A stretch of 64,000 bases of DNA, from NCBI RefSeq assembly GCF_002846575.1, contig NZ_PJND01000007.1, positions 558,001 through 622,000 of the forward strand, written 5' to 3'. The notes beneath the pieces are model-generated. The model did no database searches. It was given only the letters and a program-made list of their open reading frames with translations, and was not told where the DNA came from. The stretch comes from Flavobacterium lindanitolerans. Lineage in GTDB: Bacteria > Bacteroidota > Bacteroidia > Flavobacteriales > Flavobacteriaceae. Of the stretch, positions 27,560-37,200 are shown piece after piece (positions within the stretch are counted from its first letter, which is position 1; each line of letters starts with the position of its first letter). A program made the translations under genes and the position numbers.

Positions 27560-27919
27560 TTAGCTTCTATATTCCTCCAGTTGAATGGTAACTGCTTCAA
27601 CATCACCACCAATTGGAGGATTTATTTTTGAAACGGCAACAATTATTCTGGAAACAGAAGCTATTTCTCTAAATACACGCTGTACAATTCTATGAGCTAC
27701 ATGCTCTAAAAGTTTGGAACGAATAGCCATTTCTTCCCTTACTATCTTATTGAGGTGAACATAATCCACAGTATCTTCCAGTTCATCTGTTTCCATAGAT
27801 TTACGCATATCGGTTTTGATTTCCAGGTCTACGGAATAATCAGAACCGATTTTGCTTTCTTCGACTAAACAACCATGAAATGAATAGGTTCTGATGTTTT
27901 TTAGCTTGATAATTCCCAT
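27560..27919 (-). CDS. folB: Dihydroneopterin aldolase
   Basis: A 119-residue folate-pathway enzyme converting 7,8-dihydroneopterin to 6-hydroxymethyl-dihydropterin. The start MGIIKLKNIRTYSFHGCLVEE has the FolB pattern (aromatic-x-x-HG followed by an acidic residue). The substrate-binding segment with Glu is LLEHVAHRIVQRV, and the C-terminus VSKINPPIGGDVEAVTI carries the Lys-x-x-x-P signature. The ATG at 27919 is preferred over an upstream in-frame Met at 28003, as the extra residues are not part of the family. It is convergent with the sulfatase gene with no spacing between the stops. Confidence 0.9.
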   Translation of the reverse strand: MGIIKLKNIRTYSFHGCLVEESKIGSDYSVDLEIKTDMRKSMETDELEDTVDYVHLNKIVREEMAIRSKLLEHVAHRIVQRVFREIASVSRIIVAVSKINPPIGGDVEAVTIQLEEYRS

Positions 27920-28040
27920 GGTAAGATGTATTTTTTGATTGGAGATTTCCGTTATATAATTTCGTTGTTCAAAATTAGGTATTAAAGAATAAAAATTAAG
28001 CATTTTCTTGGCAAAATGAATAACTTTGCGGTCTTAATTT

Positions 28041-30140
28041 ATGAATATGGCATCAGAAGAAAAATCACTGAATTTTATTGAGCAAATCATTGAAGAAGAT
28101 ATTAAAAATGGCTTGTCTCAACAGAAATTACGTTTTCGTTTCCCGCCTGAACCCAACGGTTATTTGCATATCGGACATGCAAGCTCGATTGCTTTAAATT
28201 TTGGATTAGGCATTGATTATCAAGCACCTGTTAATCTTCGTTTTGACGATACCAACCCTGCCAAAGAAGAGCAGGAATTTGTTGATGCAATCAAACGTGA
28301 TGTACAATGGTTGGGATACCAATGGGAACATGAATGTTATGCTTCTGATTATTTCCAGCAATTATACGATTGGGCTGTTGAATTTATTAAGAAAGGAAAA
28401 GCCTATGTAGACAGCCAGACTTCTGAAGAAATGGCACAGCAAAAAGGGACGCCTTCTACTCCGGGAGTGGATAGTCCTTACCGTAATCGCTCTGTAGAAG
28501 AAAACCTTGATTTATTCGAAAGAATGAAAAATGGTGAATTTCCGGAAGGAACACATATTTTGAGAGCAAAAATAGATATGAAATCAACAAATATGCTGAT
28601 GCGTGATCCTATTATGTATCGCATATTACACAAACACCATCACAGGACAGGTGATGCCTGGAAAATTTATCCAATGTATGACTGGGCACATGGTGAAAGC
28701 GATTATTTAGAACAAATTTCGCATTCTTTCTGTACGCTTGAATTTTTGCCTCACAGAGAATTATATGACTGGTTCCTGGATCAGATTTATGATAACAAAA
28801 GCATTCGCCCAAAACAAAGAGAATTTGCAAGAAGGAATCTTTCGCATACGGTTGTAAGTAAAAGAAAACTATTAAAATTAGTTGAAGATAAACATGTTAA
28901 CGGATGGGATGACCCAAGAATGTCAACTGTTTCCGGATTGAGAAGAAGAGGATATACTCCGGCTTCTATCCGCAATTTTGCCCACACTATTGGTATTGCC
29001 AAACGTGATAATTTGATTGATGTTTCTGTTTTGGAATTCTGCATACGTGAAGATTTAAACAAAACGGCACCTCGTGTTATGGCAGTTTTGGATCCAGTAA
29101 AGTTGGTTATTACCAATTATCCGGAAGGAAAAGAAGAGTGGCTGGATGCAGAAAACAATCAGGAAGATGAAAATGCAGGATTTAGAAAAGTACCTTTTTC
29201 AAGAGAATTATATATTGAAAGAGAAGACTTTTTAGAAGAAGCTACAGGTAAGTTTTTTAGATTGACTCTTGGAAAAGAAGTACGTTTAAAAAATGCCTAT
29301 ATCATTAAAGGTGAAAGTGTTGTAAAAGACGCCAATGGAAATATTACAGAAATCCATGTGACCTATGATACGGATAGTTTAAGTGGTAGCGGTACAGAAG
29401 CAAGCCAAAGAAAAGTATCAGGTACATTGCATTGGGTTTCTATTGCCCATGCGATTGAAGCGGAAGTGCGCCTGTATGACCGACTTTTTACAGATGAATC
29501 TCCGGATACCCATAAAGGAAAGGATTTCCTGGAATTTGTAAACCCAAATTCGCTTCAGGTCGTTACCGGTTATTTGGAGCCAAGTCTGAAAGACGCTAAA
29601 AATGAAGATAAGTTCCAGTTCCAAAGATTGGGTTATTTTACTGTAGATAAGGATTCTACAGATAAAAAATTAGTTTTCAACAGAACAGTTTCTTTGAAAG
29701 ACACCTGGGAAGAAAAAGGTAAAAAAGAAGAAAATATTATTAATAATTCCCTTAAAGAAATTAATAAATATTTTAAAGTTGCCACTCAGGAAGAACGAAA
29801 TGCTGTAGAAAAAGCCATAGGCAATGAGTTGACAAATGTTGCCAATTTCAGTTTATTACAGAATACTTTAAAGAAGAATATCAATAATAACAAAAGCTCT
29901 TTATTGTTTTCCAATTATCTTCTCAAATATTCGGCGCTAAAAGCTTCTGATGTTGAAACGGAAGTATTGCATAAATTGTATTCGATGTCACTGAAAAGCG
30001 AATCGCCTTATGTTCGATTGGAAGTCATCAAAAATTTAAAAAATGATGAAGCAAATCGTTTGGAATTTTCTTCGCAGCTTGATGAATTAAAAATTTCAGA
30101 AAAAAATGAAGAAGTTCTGAATTTGCTTTCGGAAAATTAA
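28041..30140 (+). CDS. glnS: Glutaminyl-tRNA synthetase with C-terminal extension
   Basis: A 699-residue class I aminoacyl-tRNA synthetase charging tRNA-Gln. The HIGH-type motif is PPEPNGYLHIGHASS (about 36-50), the KMSKS-type motif is VVSKRKL, and the GlnRS/GluRS eukaryote-like anticodon-binding beta-barrels follow. It is about 145 residues longer than E. coli GlnRS. The extra C-terminal part (ATQEERNAVEKAIGNELTNV onward) is helical; its family is not recognised here, though some other bacterial GlnRS carry a C-terminal domain. TAACTTTG at 28021-28028 is a -7-like element very close to the ATG. Confidence 0.95.
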   Translation: MNMASEEKSLNFIEQIIEEDIKNGLSQQKLRFRFPPEPNGYLHIGHASSIALNFGLGIDYQAPVNLRFDDTNPAKEEQEFVDAIKRDVQWLGYQWEHECYASDYFQQLYDWAVEFIKKGKAYVDSQTSEEMAQQKGTPSTPGVDSPYRNRSVEENLDLFERMKNGEFPEGTHILRAKIDMKSTNMLMRDPIMYRILHKHHHRTGDAWKIYPMYDWAHGESDYLEQISHSFCTLEFLPHRELYDWFLDQIYDNKSIRPKQREFARRNLSHTVVSKRKLLKLVEDKHVNGWDDPRMSTVSGLRRRGYTPASIRNFAHTIGIAKRDNLIDVSVLEFCIREDLNKTAPRVMAVLDPVKLVITNYPEGKEEWLDAENNQEDENAGFRKVPFSRELYIEREDFLEEATGKFFRLTLGKEVRLKNAYIIKGESVVKDANGNITEIHVTYDTDSLSGSGTEASQRKVSGTLHWVSIAHAIEAEVRLYDRLFTDESPDTHKGKDFLEFVNPNSLQVVTGYLEPSLKDAKNEDKFQFQRLGYFTVDKDSTDKKLVFNRTVSLKDTWEEKGKKEENIINNSLKEINKYFKVATQEERNAVEKAIGNELTNVANFSLLQNTLKKNINNNKSSLLFSNYLLKYSALKASDVETEVLHKLYSMSLKSESPYVRLEVIKNLKNDEANRLEFSSQLDELKISEKNEEVLNLLSEN

Positions 30141-30160
30141 AACTATAAATTTTATATATG

Positions 30161-30188
30161 AAAAGCTCCTGAATTCAGGAGCTTTTTC
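30161..30188 (+). terminator. Terminator after glnS
   Basis: AAAAGCTCCTGAA and TTCAGGAGCTTTT make a perfect palindrome with T run, 20 bases after the glnS stop. Confidence 0.85.
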
Positions 30189-30435
30189 TATTATTTGGAT
30201 TTTCTATAAAAAACAGTAATAGTATAATTTTAAGTAATTAAAATTGACTTCCATAAATTGATTTTAGGACATTTTTTAAAAATAGTAATGTAAATATATA
30301 GATAGCTCTTTGAAAATCGATTTAATGAGGTATATGAGGGTTTTGACAAACTTTGGCATACTTTAACTGGTTGTTAACACCAAAATGTTAAAATTTACTG
30401 TAACTTTAGTTTATTAACCTAAAAAAAGAAAAGTT

Positions 30436-30762
30436 ATGTCAAGAACGAACACAGTAATCGGAATATTAGCTGGAGCTGCAATTGGAGCAGCAGTAGGAAT
30501 TTTATTTGCGCCAGACAAAGGTCAGAAGACCAGAAAAAAAATCAAAGACGGATTTGACCACCAAAAAGATGAATTACAAAACAAATTCAACCAATTATCA
30601 GATCAGGTAAAAAGTAAGTTTTCAAGAGCAAAAGTAGATTTGGAATCCGGTTTTGATGAATTGGTTGCCAATGCTCAAGACACCAAAGAAGATGTAATTG
30701 CAGCTTTAGAAAAAAAACTGGCTGATTTAAAAGCACAAGCAACAGCTGCTAGTAAAAAATAA
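30436..30762 (+). CDS. YtxH domain-containing protein
   Basis: A 108-residue protein with an N-terminal glycine/alanine-rich TM segment (VIGILAGAAIGAAVGILFAP) followed directly by the YtxH phrase DKGQKTRKKI. A long charged amphipathic helix (LQNKFNQLSDQVKSKFSRAK) comes next. YtxH proteins are associated with general stress responses in Gram-positives; in Flavobacteriia they often head a three-gene cluster like this one. The next gene follows after 12 bases. The 295-base gap upstream holds only the glnS terminator and no recognised promoter. Confidence 0.85.
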   Translation: MSRTNTVIGILAGAAIGAAVGILFAPDKGQKTRKKIKDGFDHQKDELQNKFNQLSDQVKSKFSRAKVDLESGFDELVANAQDTKEDVIAALEKKLADLKAQATAASKK

Positions 30763-30774
30763 AAAAACTGCTTT

Positions 30775-31128
30775 ATGGCATTTGAAAAAATAAAAGAAAA
30801 CACCGACGAACTGCAAGACCGAGCCAAAGAATTTTTAGATGCTAATATTGCCTACTATAAACTTTGGGGTTTCAAAATTGCAATGAAATCTACCACCTTA
30901 ATGCTTAAATTATTTCTTTTGAGCGTTATGTTGGTGATTGTAACCCTGTTTTTTTCAATTGCATTAGCATTAGCAATTGGATATGGACTGGATAATTTTG
31001 CTTATGGATTCTTAATTGTCGGAGCAATTTATCTTGTTCTTGCCATATTGGTATATTATATCCAGGATAAAATTGTGGAAGGTCCGATTCTGAGAACATT
31101 TTCAAGATTATTTTTCAAAAAATATTAA
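30775..31128 (+). CDS. Phage holin/DUF1469-like membrane protein
   Basis: A 117-residue protein with two adjacent TM helices (about 43-66 and 73-95) framed by charged helical ends, the layout of the Actinobacteria holin-X/DUF1469 type. KENTDELQDRAKEFLDAN at the start is a charged helix. Despite the family name there is no phage context. It is the middle gene of a YtxH-holin-like-DUF6327-like trio, probably an envelope stress module. Function is unproven. Confidence 0.75.
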   Translation: MAFEKIKENTDELQDRAKEFLDANIAYYKLWGFKIAMKSTTLMLKLFLLSVMLVIVTLFFSIALALAIGYGLDNFAYGFLIVGAIYLVLAILVYYIQDKIVEGPILRTFSRLFFKKY

Positions 31129-31139
31129 AATTAAAGCTT

Positions 31140-31382
31140 ATGCAAGTAAAGAGCTATTCTTCTTATGAAGAAATAAACAGGGAACTTCAGATTTTGAAAG
31201 TAGAGAAGGATTTGGCCTATGAAAAAATGAACAAAAGTTTTCATGAGACCAAAGACAGTTTTACTGCAAAGAATATCCTGGGAACAGTTCCGGGAATAGC
31301 ATTAAGCATTATAGGAAGTTTATCCGGACCACTCAAGAATGTCGGGATAGCTTACCTGACGAAAAAGATTTTTCGTCTATAA
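31140..31382 (+). CDS. Small conserved protein (DUF6327-like)
   Basis: An 80-residue protein with a charged helical start (YEEINRELQILKVEKDLAYEK) (motif abbreviated: EINRELQILKVEKD) and a mildly hydrophobic, glycine-rich end (LGTVPGIALSIIGSLSGPL) that may associate with the membrane. I recall the family as DUF6327 of Flavobacteriia, from memory only. It lies 11 bases after the holin-like gene and ends at a strong bidirectional terminator. Confidence 0.65.
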   Translation: MQVKSYSSYEEINRELQILKVEKDLAYEKMNKSFHETKDSFTAKNILGTVPGIALSIIGSLSGPLKNVGIAYLTKKIFRL

Positions 31383-31384
31383 AC

Positions 31385-31414
31385 AAAAAAGAGGCTCTAT
31401 GAGCCTCTTTTTTT
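31385..31414. terminator. Bidirectional terminator between the DUF6327-like gene and the SPFH gene
   Basis: AAAAAAGAGGCTC and GAGCCTCTTTTTT pair around TAT, with A and T runs. It overlaps the stop codon of the convergent SPFH gene. Confidence 0.85.
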
Positions 31415-32423
31415 ATTTGGTTGAATCATAACCTTCAACATCACCACTTTCTGGTAAATGAGGTGGTGTAGGTGGTTTAGGAGTTGATTTCTTTTCTGTC
31501 TTGTCAAATGCTTTGGCACGTTTCATAGCTTCACCAACCTGATTAGAAGCTGTAAAGGATGCTACCATATTATTCAACATGTCACTACCGGCTTGAGGAG
31601 AATTAGGAAGTAATATAAGATTAGAATTGGCATCAGCACCAATGGCCTGCAAAGTATCATAATGTTGTGTTACAACAATTAGGGCAGAAGCCTCCTGTGA
31701 ATTGATTCCTACTTTGTTCAATACATCCACACTTTCTACCAAACCACGGGCAATTTCACGTCTCTGGTCAGCAATACCCTGTCCTTGTAATCTTTTACTT
31801 TCTGCTTCGGCTTTGGCTTTTGCAACGATTCTGATTCTTCCTGCTTCTGCTTCATATTCTGCTGCAGATTTCTCTCTATCGGCTGCGTTAATTCGGTTCA
31901 TGGCATTTTTTACCTGAATATCCGGATCAATATCCGTAATAAGCGTATTGATAATATCATAACCATAAGTGGTCATAGCCTCATTCAATTCGCGTTTTAC
32001 GGCAATAGCGATATCGTCTTTTCTTTCGAAAACATCATCCAATTTTAACTTAGGAACCTCCGCTCGAACTACGTCAAATACATAGGATGTAATCTGGTCA
32101 TGTGGATATTCCAATTTATAAAAAGCTTCGTACACTTTATCCTGAATTACTTTAAACTGTACAGAAACTTTCATTTTTACAAATACGTTTTCTTTCGTTT
32201 TAGTTTCAATGATAACGTCAAGTTGCTGGATTTTCAAATTAATCTTACCTGCAATTTTATCTACTATCGGAATTTTTAATTGTAATCCGGAATGACGGAT
32301 GCTTTGGTATTTTCCAAAACGTTCTATTATGGCAGCAGTCTGTTGCTTTACTGTAAAGAACGACGAAAAGAAGATAAATAAGGCGAAGAATAAAAATACA
32401 TACAAAGGAATGTTTAGATCCAT
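31413..32423 (-). CDS. SPFH/band 7 domain protein (stomatin/QmcA-like)
   Basis: A 336-residue membrane-bound protein: an N-terminal TM (LNIPLYVFLFFALFIFFSS), the SPFH domain (TVKQQTAAIIERFGKYQSI ... VSVQFKVIQ ... LDDVFERKDDIA), and an Ala/Glu-rich coiled-coil (AADREKSAAEYEAEAGRIR). A proline-rich tail ends it. Stomatin/QmcA-type proteins form large inner-membrane assemblies that organise other membrane proteins and proteases. The start at 32423 is chosen since it leads straight into the TM; twelve more codons upstream are in frame. No NfeD partner is adjacent. Confidence 0.9.
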   Translation of the reverse strand: MDLNIPLYVFLFFALFIFFSSFFTVKQQTAAIIERFGKYQSIRHSGLQLKIPIVDKIAGKINLKIQQLDVIIETKTKENVFVKMKVSVQFKVIQDKVYEAFYKLEYPHDQITSYVFDVVRAEVPKLKLDDVFERKDDIAIAVKRELNEAMTTYGYDIINTLITDIDPDIQVKNAMNRINAADREKSAAEYEAEAGRIRIVAKAKAEAESKRLQGQGIADQRREIARGLVESVDVLNKVGINSQEASALIVVTQHYDTLQAIGADANSNLILLPNSPQAGSDMLNNMVASFTASNQVGEAMKRAKAFDKTEKKSTPKPPTPPHLPESGDVEGYDSTK

Positions 32424-32458
32424 GATACAAAGTTTAAAGTTAATTGGGTTAAGGTACA

Positions 32459-32492
32459 AAAAAAGCCTCTCATTTCTGAAAGGCTCTTTTAA
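32459..32492 (-). terminator. Terminator after gltX
   Basis: On the minus strand AGCCTTTC and GAGAGGCT form an 8-bp stem (one T-G pair) with a 6-base loop and a following T run, immediately after the gltX stop. Confidence 0.75.
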
Positions 32493-32493
32493 T

Positions 32494-34008
32494 TTATTTC
32501 AAGCTGTCAACTGCTTTTCGAATTCTTGCAATCGTTTCTTCTTTTCCAATCATGCTCATAATGTCAAATAGGTGAGGCCCTTTTAAAGAACCAACGAGGC
32601 TCAATCGTAAAGGCTGCATAATTTTACCCATTCCGATTTCATTTTCTGCCATCCATGCTTTGACTGTATTTTCAACATTTTCAGTCGAAAAATCCAAAGT
32701 GTTTTCTAAAACACTAATAAGCTTCTCCATCAACTCAGCTGTTTCCGGTTTCCAGTTTTTAGCTGCTTTTTCATCATAAGAAGCAGGAGCCAGAAAAAAG
32801 AATTCAGACACTTCCCAAAGTTCTGAAGCAAAAGTAGCACGCTCTTTTACCAAACGAACAACTTCTGTTAAAAATTCAATAGGCTTATTGATGCCTTTTT
32901 CCAGCAATACATGTGAAAGCTGTTGTGCTAAATCATTATTATCGGCTCTTTGGATATACTGGTGGTTGAACCATTTGTTTTTATCAGGGTCAAACTTAGC
33001 GCCTGCTTTATGGACTCTTTCCAAATCAAAAGCTGTTATCAGTTCATCAAGGGTAAATAATTCCTGATCGGTTCCGGAACTCCAGCCTAATAGAGCCAGG
33101 AAATTGATTACGGCTTCCGGAAGAAATCCTTTTTCTCTGTAGCCTGAAGAAATTTCTCCAGAACTAGGGTCTTTCCATTCTAAAGGAAATACCGGAAAAC
33201 CAAGCTTATCACCGTCTCTTTTTGAAAGCTTGCCATTTCCAACCGGTTTTAGAATCAGGGGAAGGTGGGCAAATTCCGGAGCTTCCCAATTAAAAGCTCT
33301 GTACAATAAAACGTGTAATGGTAGTGATGGAAGCCATTCCTCCCCACGAATTACATGTGAAGTTTCCATCAAATGGTCGTCTACTATATTTGCTAAGTGA
33401 TAGGTCGGCATTCCGTCACCCTTGAACAAAACCTTATCATCTAATAGATTGGTGTCAAATTTTACTTCACCACGAATCATATCGTTCAAGTGCAAAATCT
33501 CATTAACCGGAGTTTTGAAACGGATAACATATTCCTCACCATTTGCAATTCTTTGCGCCGTCTTTTCAGCAGAATTGGTCAATGAATTATCCAATTGCTC
33601 ACGGTTTCCGTGATTGTAAATGAATGTTTTTCCCTGTTCTTCTTCATTCTTGCGCAATTGGTCCAAATCTTCAGCAGTATCAAACGCATAATAGGCCCAA
33701 CCGGATTGTACCAATTGGTCAGCATATTCTTTATACAAATGTTTTCTTTCGCTTTGGCGATATGGTCCAAATTTTTCATTTTTTCCAACAGTTTCATCCG
33801 GAGCAATTCCAAGCCATTCCAAAGCTTCCAAAATATAAGCTTCGGCTCCCGGCACAAAACGGTTTTGGTCAGTATCTTCTACACGAAGGTAAAAAACACC
33901 ACCATGTTTTTTAGCAAACAGATAATTGAAAAGGGCTGTTCTAACACCACCAATGTGTAAAGGTCCTGTTGGACTTGGCGCAAAACGAACGCGAATAGGT
34001 CTAGACAT
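32494..34008 (-). CDS. gltX: Glutamyl-tRNA synthetase
   Basis: A 504-residue class I synthetase for tRNA-Glu. The HIGH region is [20 protein letters not shown] and the KMSKS region is LSKRDGDK. The all-helical anticodon-binding C-terminus ends [20 protein letters not shown]. The start [12 protein letters not shown] at 34008 is preferred over seven extra in-frame codons. CAAAGATA at plus 34027-34034 (minus TATCTTTG) is a -7-like element 18 bases upstream. It is divergent from the DUF4175 gene, with a 7-bp tandem repeat between them. Confidence 0.96.
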   Translation of the reverse strand: MSRPIRVRFAPSPTGPLHIGGVRTALFNYLFAKKHGGVFYLRVEDTDQNRFVPGAEAYILEALEWLGIAPDETVGKNEKFGPYRQSERKHLYKEYADQLVQSGWAYYAFDTAEDLDQLRKNEEEQGKTFIYNHGNREQLDNSLTNSAEKTAQRIANGEEYVIRFKTPVNEILHLNDMIRGEVKFDTNLLDDKVLFKGDGMPTYHLANIVDDHLMETSHVIRGEEWLPSLPLHVLLYRAFNWEAPEFAHLPLILKPVGNGKLSKRDGDKLGFPVFPLEWKDPSSGEISSGYREKGFLPEAVINFLALLGWSSGTDQELFTLDELITAFDLERVHKAGAKFDPDKNKWFNHQYIQRADNNDLAQQLSHVLLEKGINKPIEFLTEVVRLVKERATFASELWEVSEFFFLAPASYDEKAAKNWKPETAELMEKLISVLENTLDFSTENVENTVKAWMAENEIGMGKIMQPLRLSLVGSLKGPHLFDIMSMIGKEETIARIRKAVDSLK

Positions 34009-34131
34009 TTTGAGTAAATTTTGGTGCAAAGATACGATTTTAGTTAAAAGTTATGAGTTTGCAAAAGGCAGTTTTCAGACAATAACTCAGTATAAATCTG
34101 CAATCTTAAATCTTAAATCCGCCGTCTGCAA

Positions 34132-34197
34132 TCTGTCATCTGTCGTCTGTCGTCTGTCGTCTGTCGTCTGTCGTCTGTCGTCTGTCGTCTGTCGTCT
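34132..34197. repeat. 7-bp tandem repeat, unit TCTGTCG, 8 perfect copies plus one variant
   Basis: One variant TCTGTCA (34132-34138) is followed by eight perfect TCTGTCG units (34139-34194) and a partial TCT. Upstream at about 34090-34131 are related degenerate words (TCTGCAATC, TCTTAAATC). The array lies between the divergent gltX and DUF4175 genes, outside supported coding sequence. Seven is not a multiple of three, and the array is long enough to be prone to slipped-strand copy changes. Confidence 0.95.
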
Positions 34198-34264
34198 TAA
34201 TTTTAACCTTTCATATAAATATAAATTACTATTTTTATCGGTTATAAAGAAACTATTGACAATT

Positions 34265-37200
34265 TTGGAAAATAAAACACTGATTTACGACAAATTAGAA
34301 GCATTTATCGAGAAGTATTATGCAAATGAACTACTCAAAGGATTGATTTTCTTTATTGGGTTAGGATTACTGTATTTGCTGTTTACACTTTTTGTCGAAT
34401 ACTTTCTTTGGCTCAAACCAACAGGAAGGACTATCTTGTTTTGGGCATTCATAGTTGTAGAAGTTTTTCTTTTGTTCCGGTTTATAATGTTCCCGATTTT
34501 CAAGTTGTTCAAACTTCAGAAAGGAATTGATTATGAAGAGGCATCGGCAATCATAGGAAGTCATTTTTCTGAAGTTAATGACAAACTGAAAAACTTCCTG
34601 CAATTGTCAAATGACAGCAATCAGTCAGAATTATTACTCGCTTCAATTGACCAGAAAGCACAGACCTTAAATCCGATTCCTTTTGGTAATGCCATTAACT
34701 TTAAAGGCAATATCAAATTTCTTCCGTGGGCATTTATACCAATCCTGTTTTTTGTTTTTTTTATGATATCGGGTAATAGTGATATGATAACCCAAAGCTT
34801 CAATAGGGTAGTGCGCTATAACGAACGCTTTTCACCACCTGCTCCGTTTGCTTTCGAAATTATAAATCCTTCTTTGCAAACTGAACAAGGAAATGATTTT
34901 GTACTCCAGGTAAAATCACAAGGAAAAGTAGTTCCGGAAAATGCCATGATTTTTATAGATGGTGAAAGCTATTTTATGGAAAGTGCAAAACCGGGTTTTT
35001 TTGAATATAAATTTACAAGACCCTCAAAAAACATACGTTTTCATATTGAAGCCAATCAGGTTACTACCAAAGATTTTGAATTGGCTGTTGTAGCTGTTCC
35101 AACCATTGCCAATTTTGAAATGGTTTTGAATTTTCCGTCCTATTTGAATAAGAAATCAGAAACCATACAAGGCTCCGGAAACGCAATTGTACCTGAAGGA
35201 ACTAAAGTGACCTGGAAAGTGGCTACTTTGGCAACAAAATCTGTCGAATGGTCTGATTTAAAAACAATTACGCCATTTTCTTCTAACGAGAATACATTCC
35301 AGATTACAAAAAGCATTTTTCAGAATACGGATTATCAAATTTTGACTTCAAATGCTAAAGTGAAACACTATGAAAAGCTGAATTATCAGATTTCTGTTAT
35401 CAAAGACCAGTTCCCGACTATAGCGGTGAACAATGCACCGGATAGCCTTAAACTAAACCAGAATGTTATTGTTGGACAGGTTTCTGATGATAACGGATTA
35501 TCAAAATTACAGATTGTTTTCTATCCGAGGAACAAAACCAATGAAGCCAAAAAGATGGCTTTGCCGGTTAAAAAAGATGTTTTTGACCAGTTCATTTTCT
35601 CTTTCCCCGGACAGCTTCCCGTAGAAGAAGGCGTTTCCTATGAGTACTATTTTGAAGTTTTTGACAATGATGCTCTGCATGGTTTCAAATCTACAAAATC
35701 TTCTGTTTTCTCAGATAGGTTAGCTACTGTCGAAGAAAAGGAAGAACAGAATTTGCAGCAGCAAAATGACAACATCAACAGTTTAGAAAAGTCAATTAAA
35801 AATCAGGATAAACAATTGTCAGAAATTAACAAACTACAAAAGTTAGGTAAAGAAAAAACAAACCTGGAATTTAAAGACCAACAAAAGGTTAATGATTTTA
35901 TCCAACGCCAAAAACAACAGGAACAAATGATGAAAGAGTTTTCCAAAAAGATGGAAGACAACCTCGATAAGTTTAAAACCGATAAGAAAGACGAGTTCAA
36001 AGAAGAATTAAAAGAGCGTCTTGAGAAGGCTGAAAAGGAAATCGAAAAGAATGAAAAGTTATTGGATGAATTACAGAAGTTATCTGAAAAATTAAGAGAA
36101 GAAGAACTGTTTGAAAAGATTGATAAATTCAAACAGAGTTCAAAAAATCAGACTAAAAATTTAGAGCAGCTAGTTGAGCTTACGAAGAAATATTATGTAG
36201 AAAAAAAGGCTGAACAGTTGGCTGAAAAATTAGATAAGCTTTCTGAGAAACAGGAAGCCTTGTCTAATAAAGATAAAGAAAATTCTGTCGAAAATCAGGA
36301 GGATATAAACAAGGAATTTGAGAAGATTCAAAAGGAATTGGACCAACTTGAAAAAGATAACGAGCAATTAAAAAAACCGATTGACTTACCCAAAGACGAA
36401 CAAACTGAAAAGAGTATAGGTGAGGATTTAAAGAAAGCATCAGATGAATTAAAAAAAGACCAGAAAGCAAAAGCCAAACCCAAACAAAAAAGTGCAGCTC
36501 AAAAGATGAAACAGATGAGTGGGGCCATGATGGAAAGTATGGCCGGTGGAGAAATGGAACAGTTGGAAGAAGACGTGAAAATGCTGCGTCAGATTCTGGA
36601 TAATTTATTAGCCTATTCCTTCTCACAGGAAGACCTGATGAAGAACTTTAAGGGACTTAAAAAAGGTTCGCTTTCATTTAATAAAAACCTGAAAATACAG
36701 CAGGATTTAAAACAACAATTCAAACATGTTGATGATAGTTTGTTTGCCATGTCGTTGAGGAATCCAAAACTGGGTGAGAACATCACTACGGAAATTGGTA
36801 ACGTGCATTACAACGTTGACAAGGCTTTGGAAACCTTATCTGATGCCCAGATTCAAAAAGGTGTATCACACCAGCAATATGCCGTCGCTTCATCCAATAA
36901 GTTGGCCGATTTCTTAAGTGAGATTTTAAACAGCATGCAAATGCAGATGCAAATGTCCGGTTCCGGTGCTGGGAAGCCTAAGCAAGGTCAAGGTCAGGGA
37001 ATGCAACTTCCTGACATTATTGAGAAGCAGAAAGGATTGGGTGAAAAGATGAAAGAGGGTATGAAGAAAGGTGAAAAACCAGGAGAAGGTAATGAAGGGA
37101 AGGATGGAAAACCTGGTAAGGAAGGAAAAGGTAAGAATTCAAAAAGCGGAAATAAAGAAGGTGAAGGAGGAGAAGATGGTGAAGGCAACGCGGGTGAAAT

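Noticed and set aside
30372..30379. Another TGTTAACA copy as part of an origin
   Set aside because: Single isolated copy in a small gene gap without the other origin signs. It also shows the 8-mer alone is not proof of an origin.
30775..31128. Prophage remnant suggested by a holin-like protein
   Set aside because: Neighbours are YtxH and a small conserved protein between housekeeping tRNA-synthetase genes; no phage structural or integrase genes.
34132..34197. CRISPR array
   Set aside because: Units are 7 bp with no spacers and no cas genes nearby; it is a simple tandem repeat.
33926..34264. Extension of the DUF4175 reading frame upstream through the 7-bp repeat to an ATG inside gltX
   Set aside because: It would overlap gltX coding on the other strand and translate the repeat into SSVVCRL units, unlike the family. 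The frame is open by chance.
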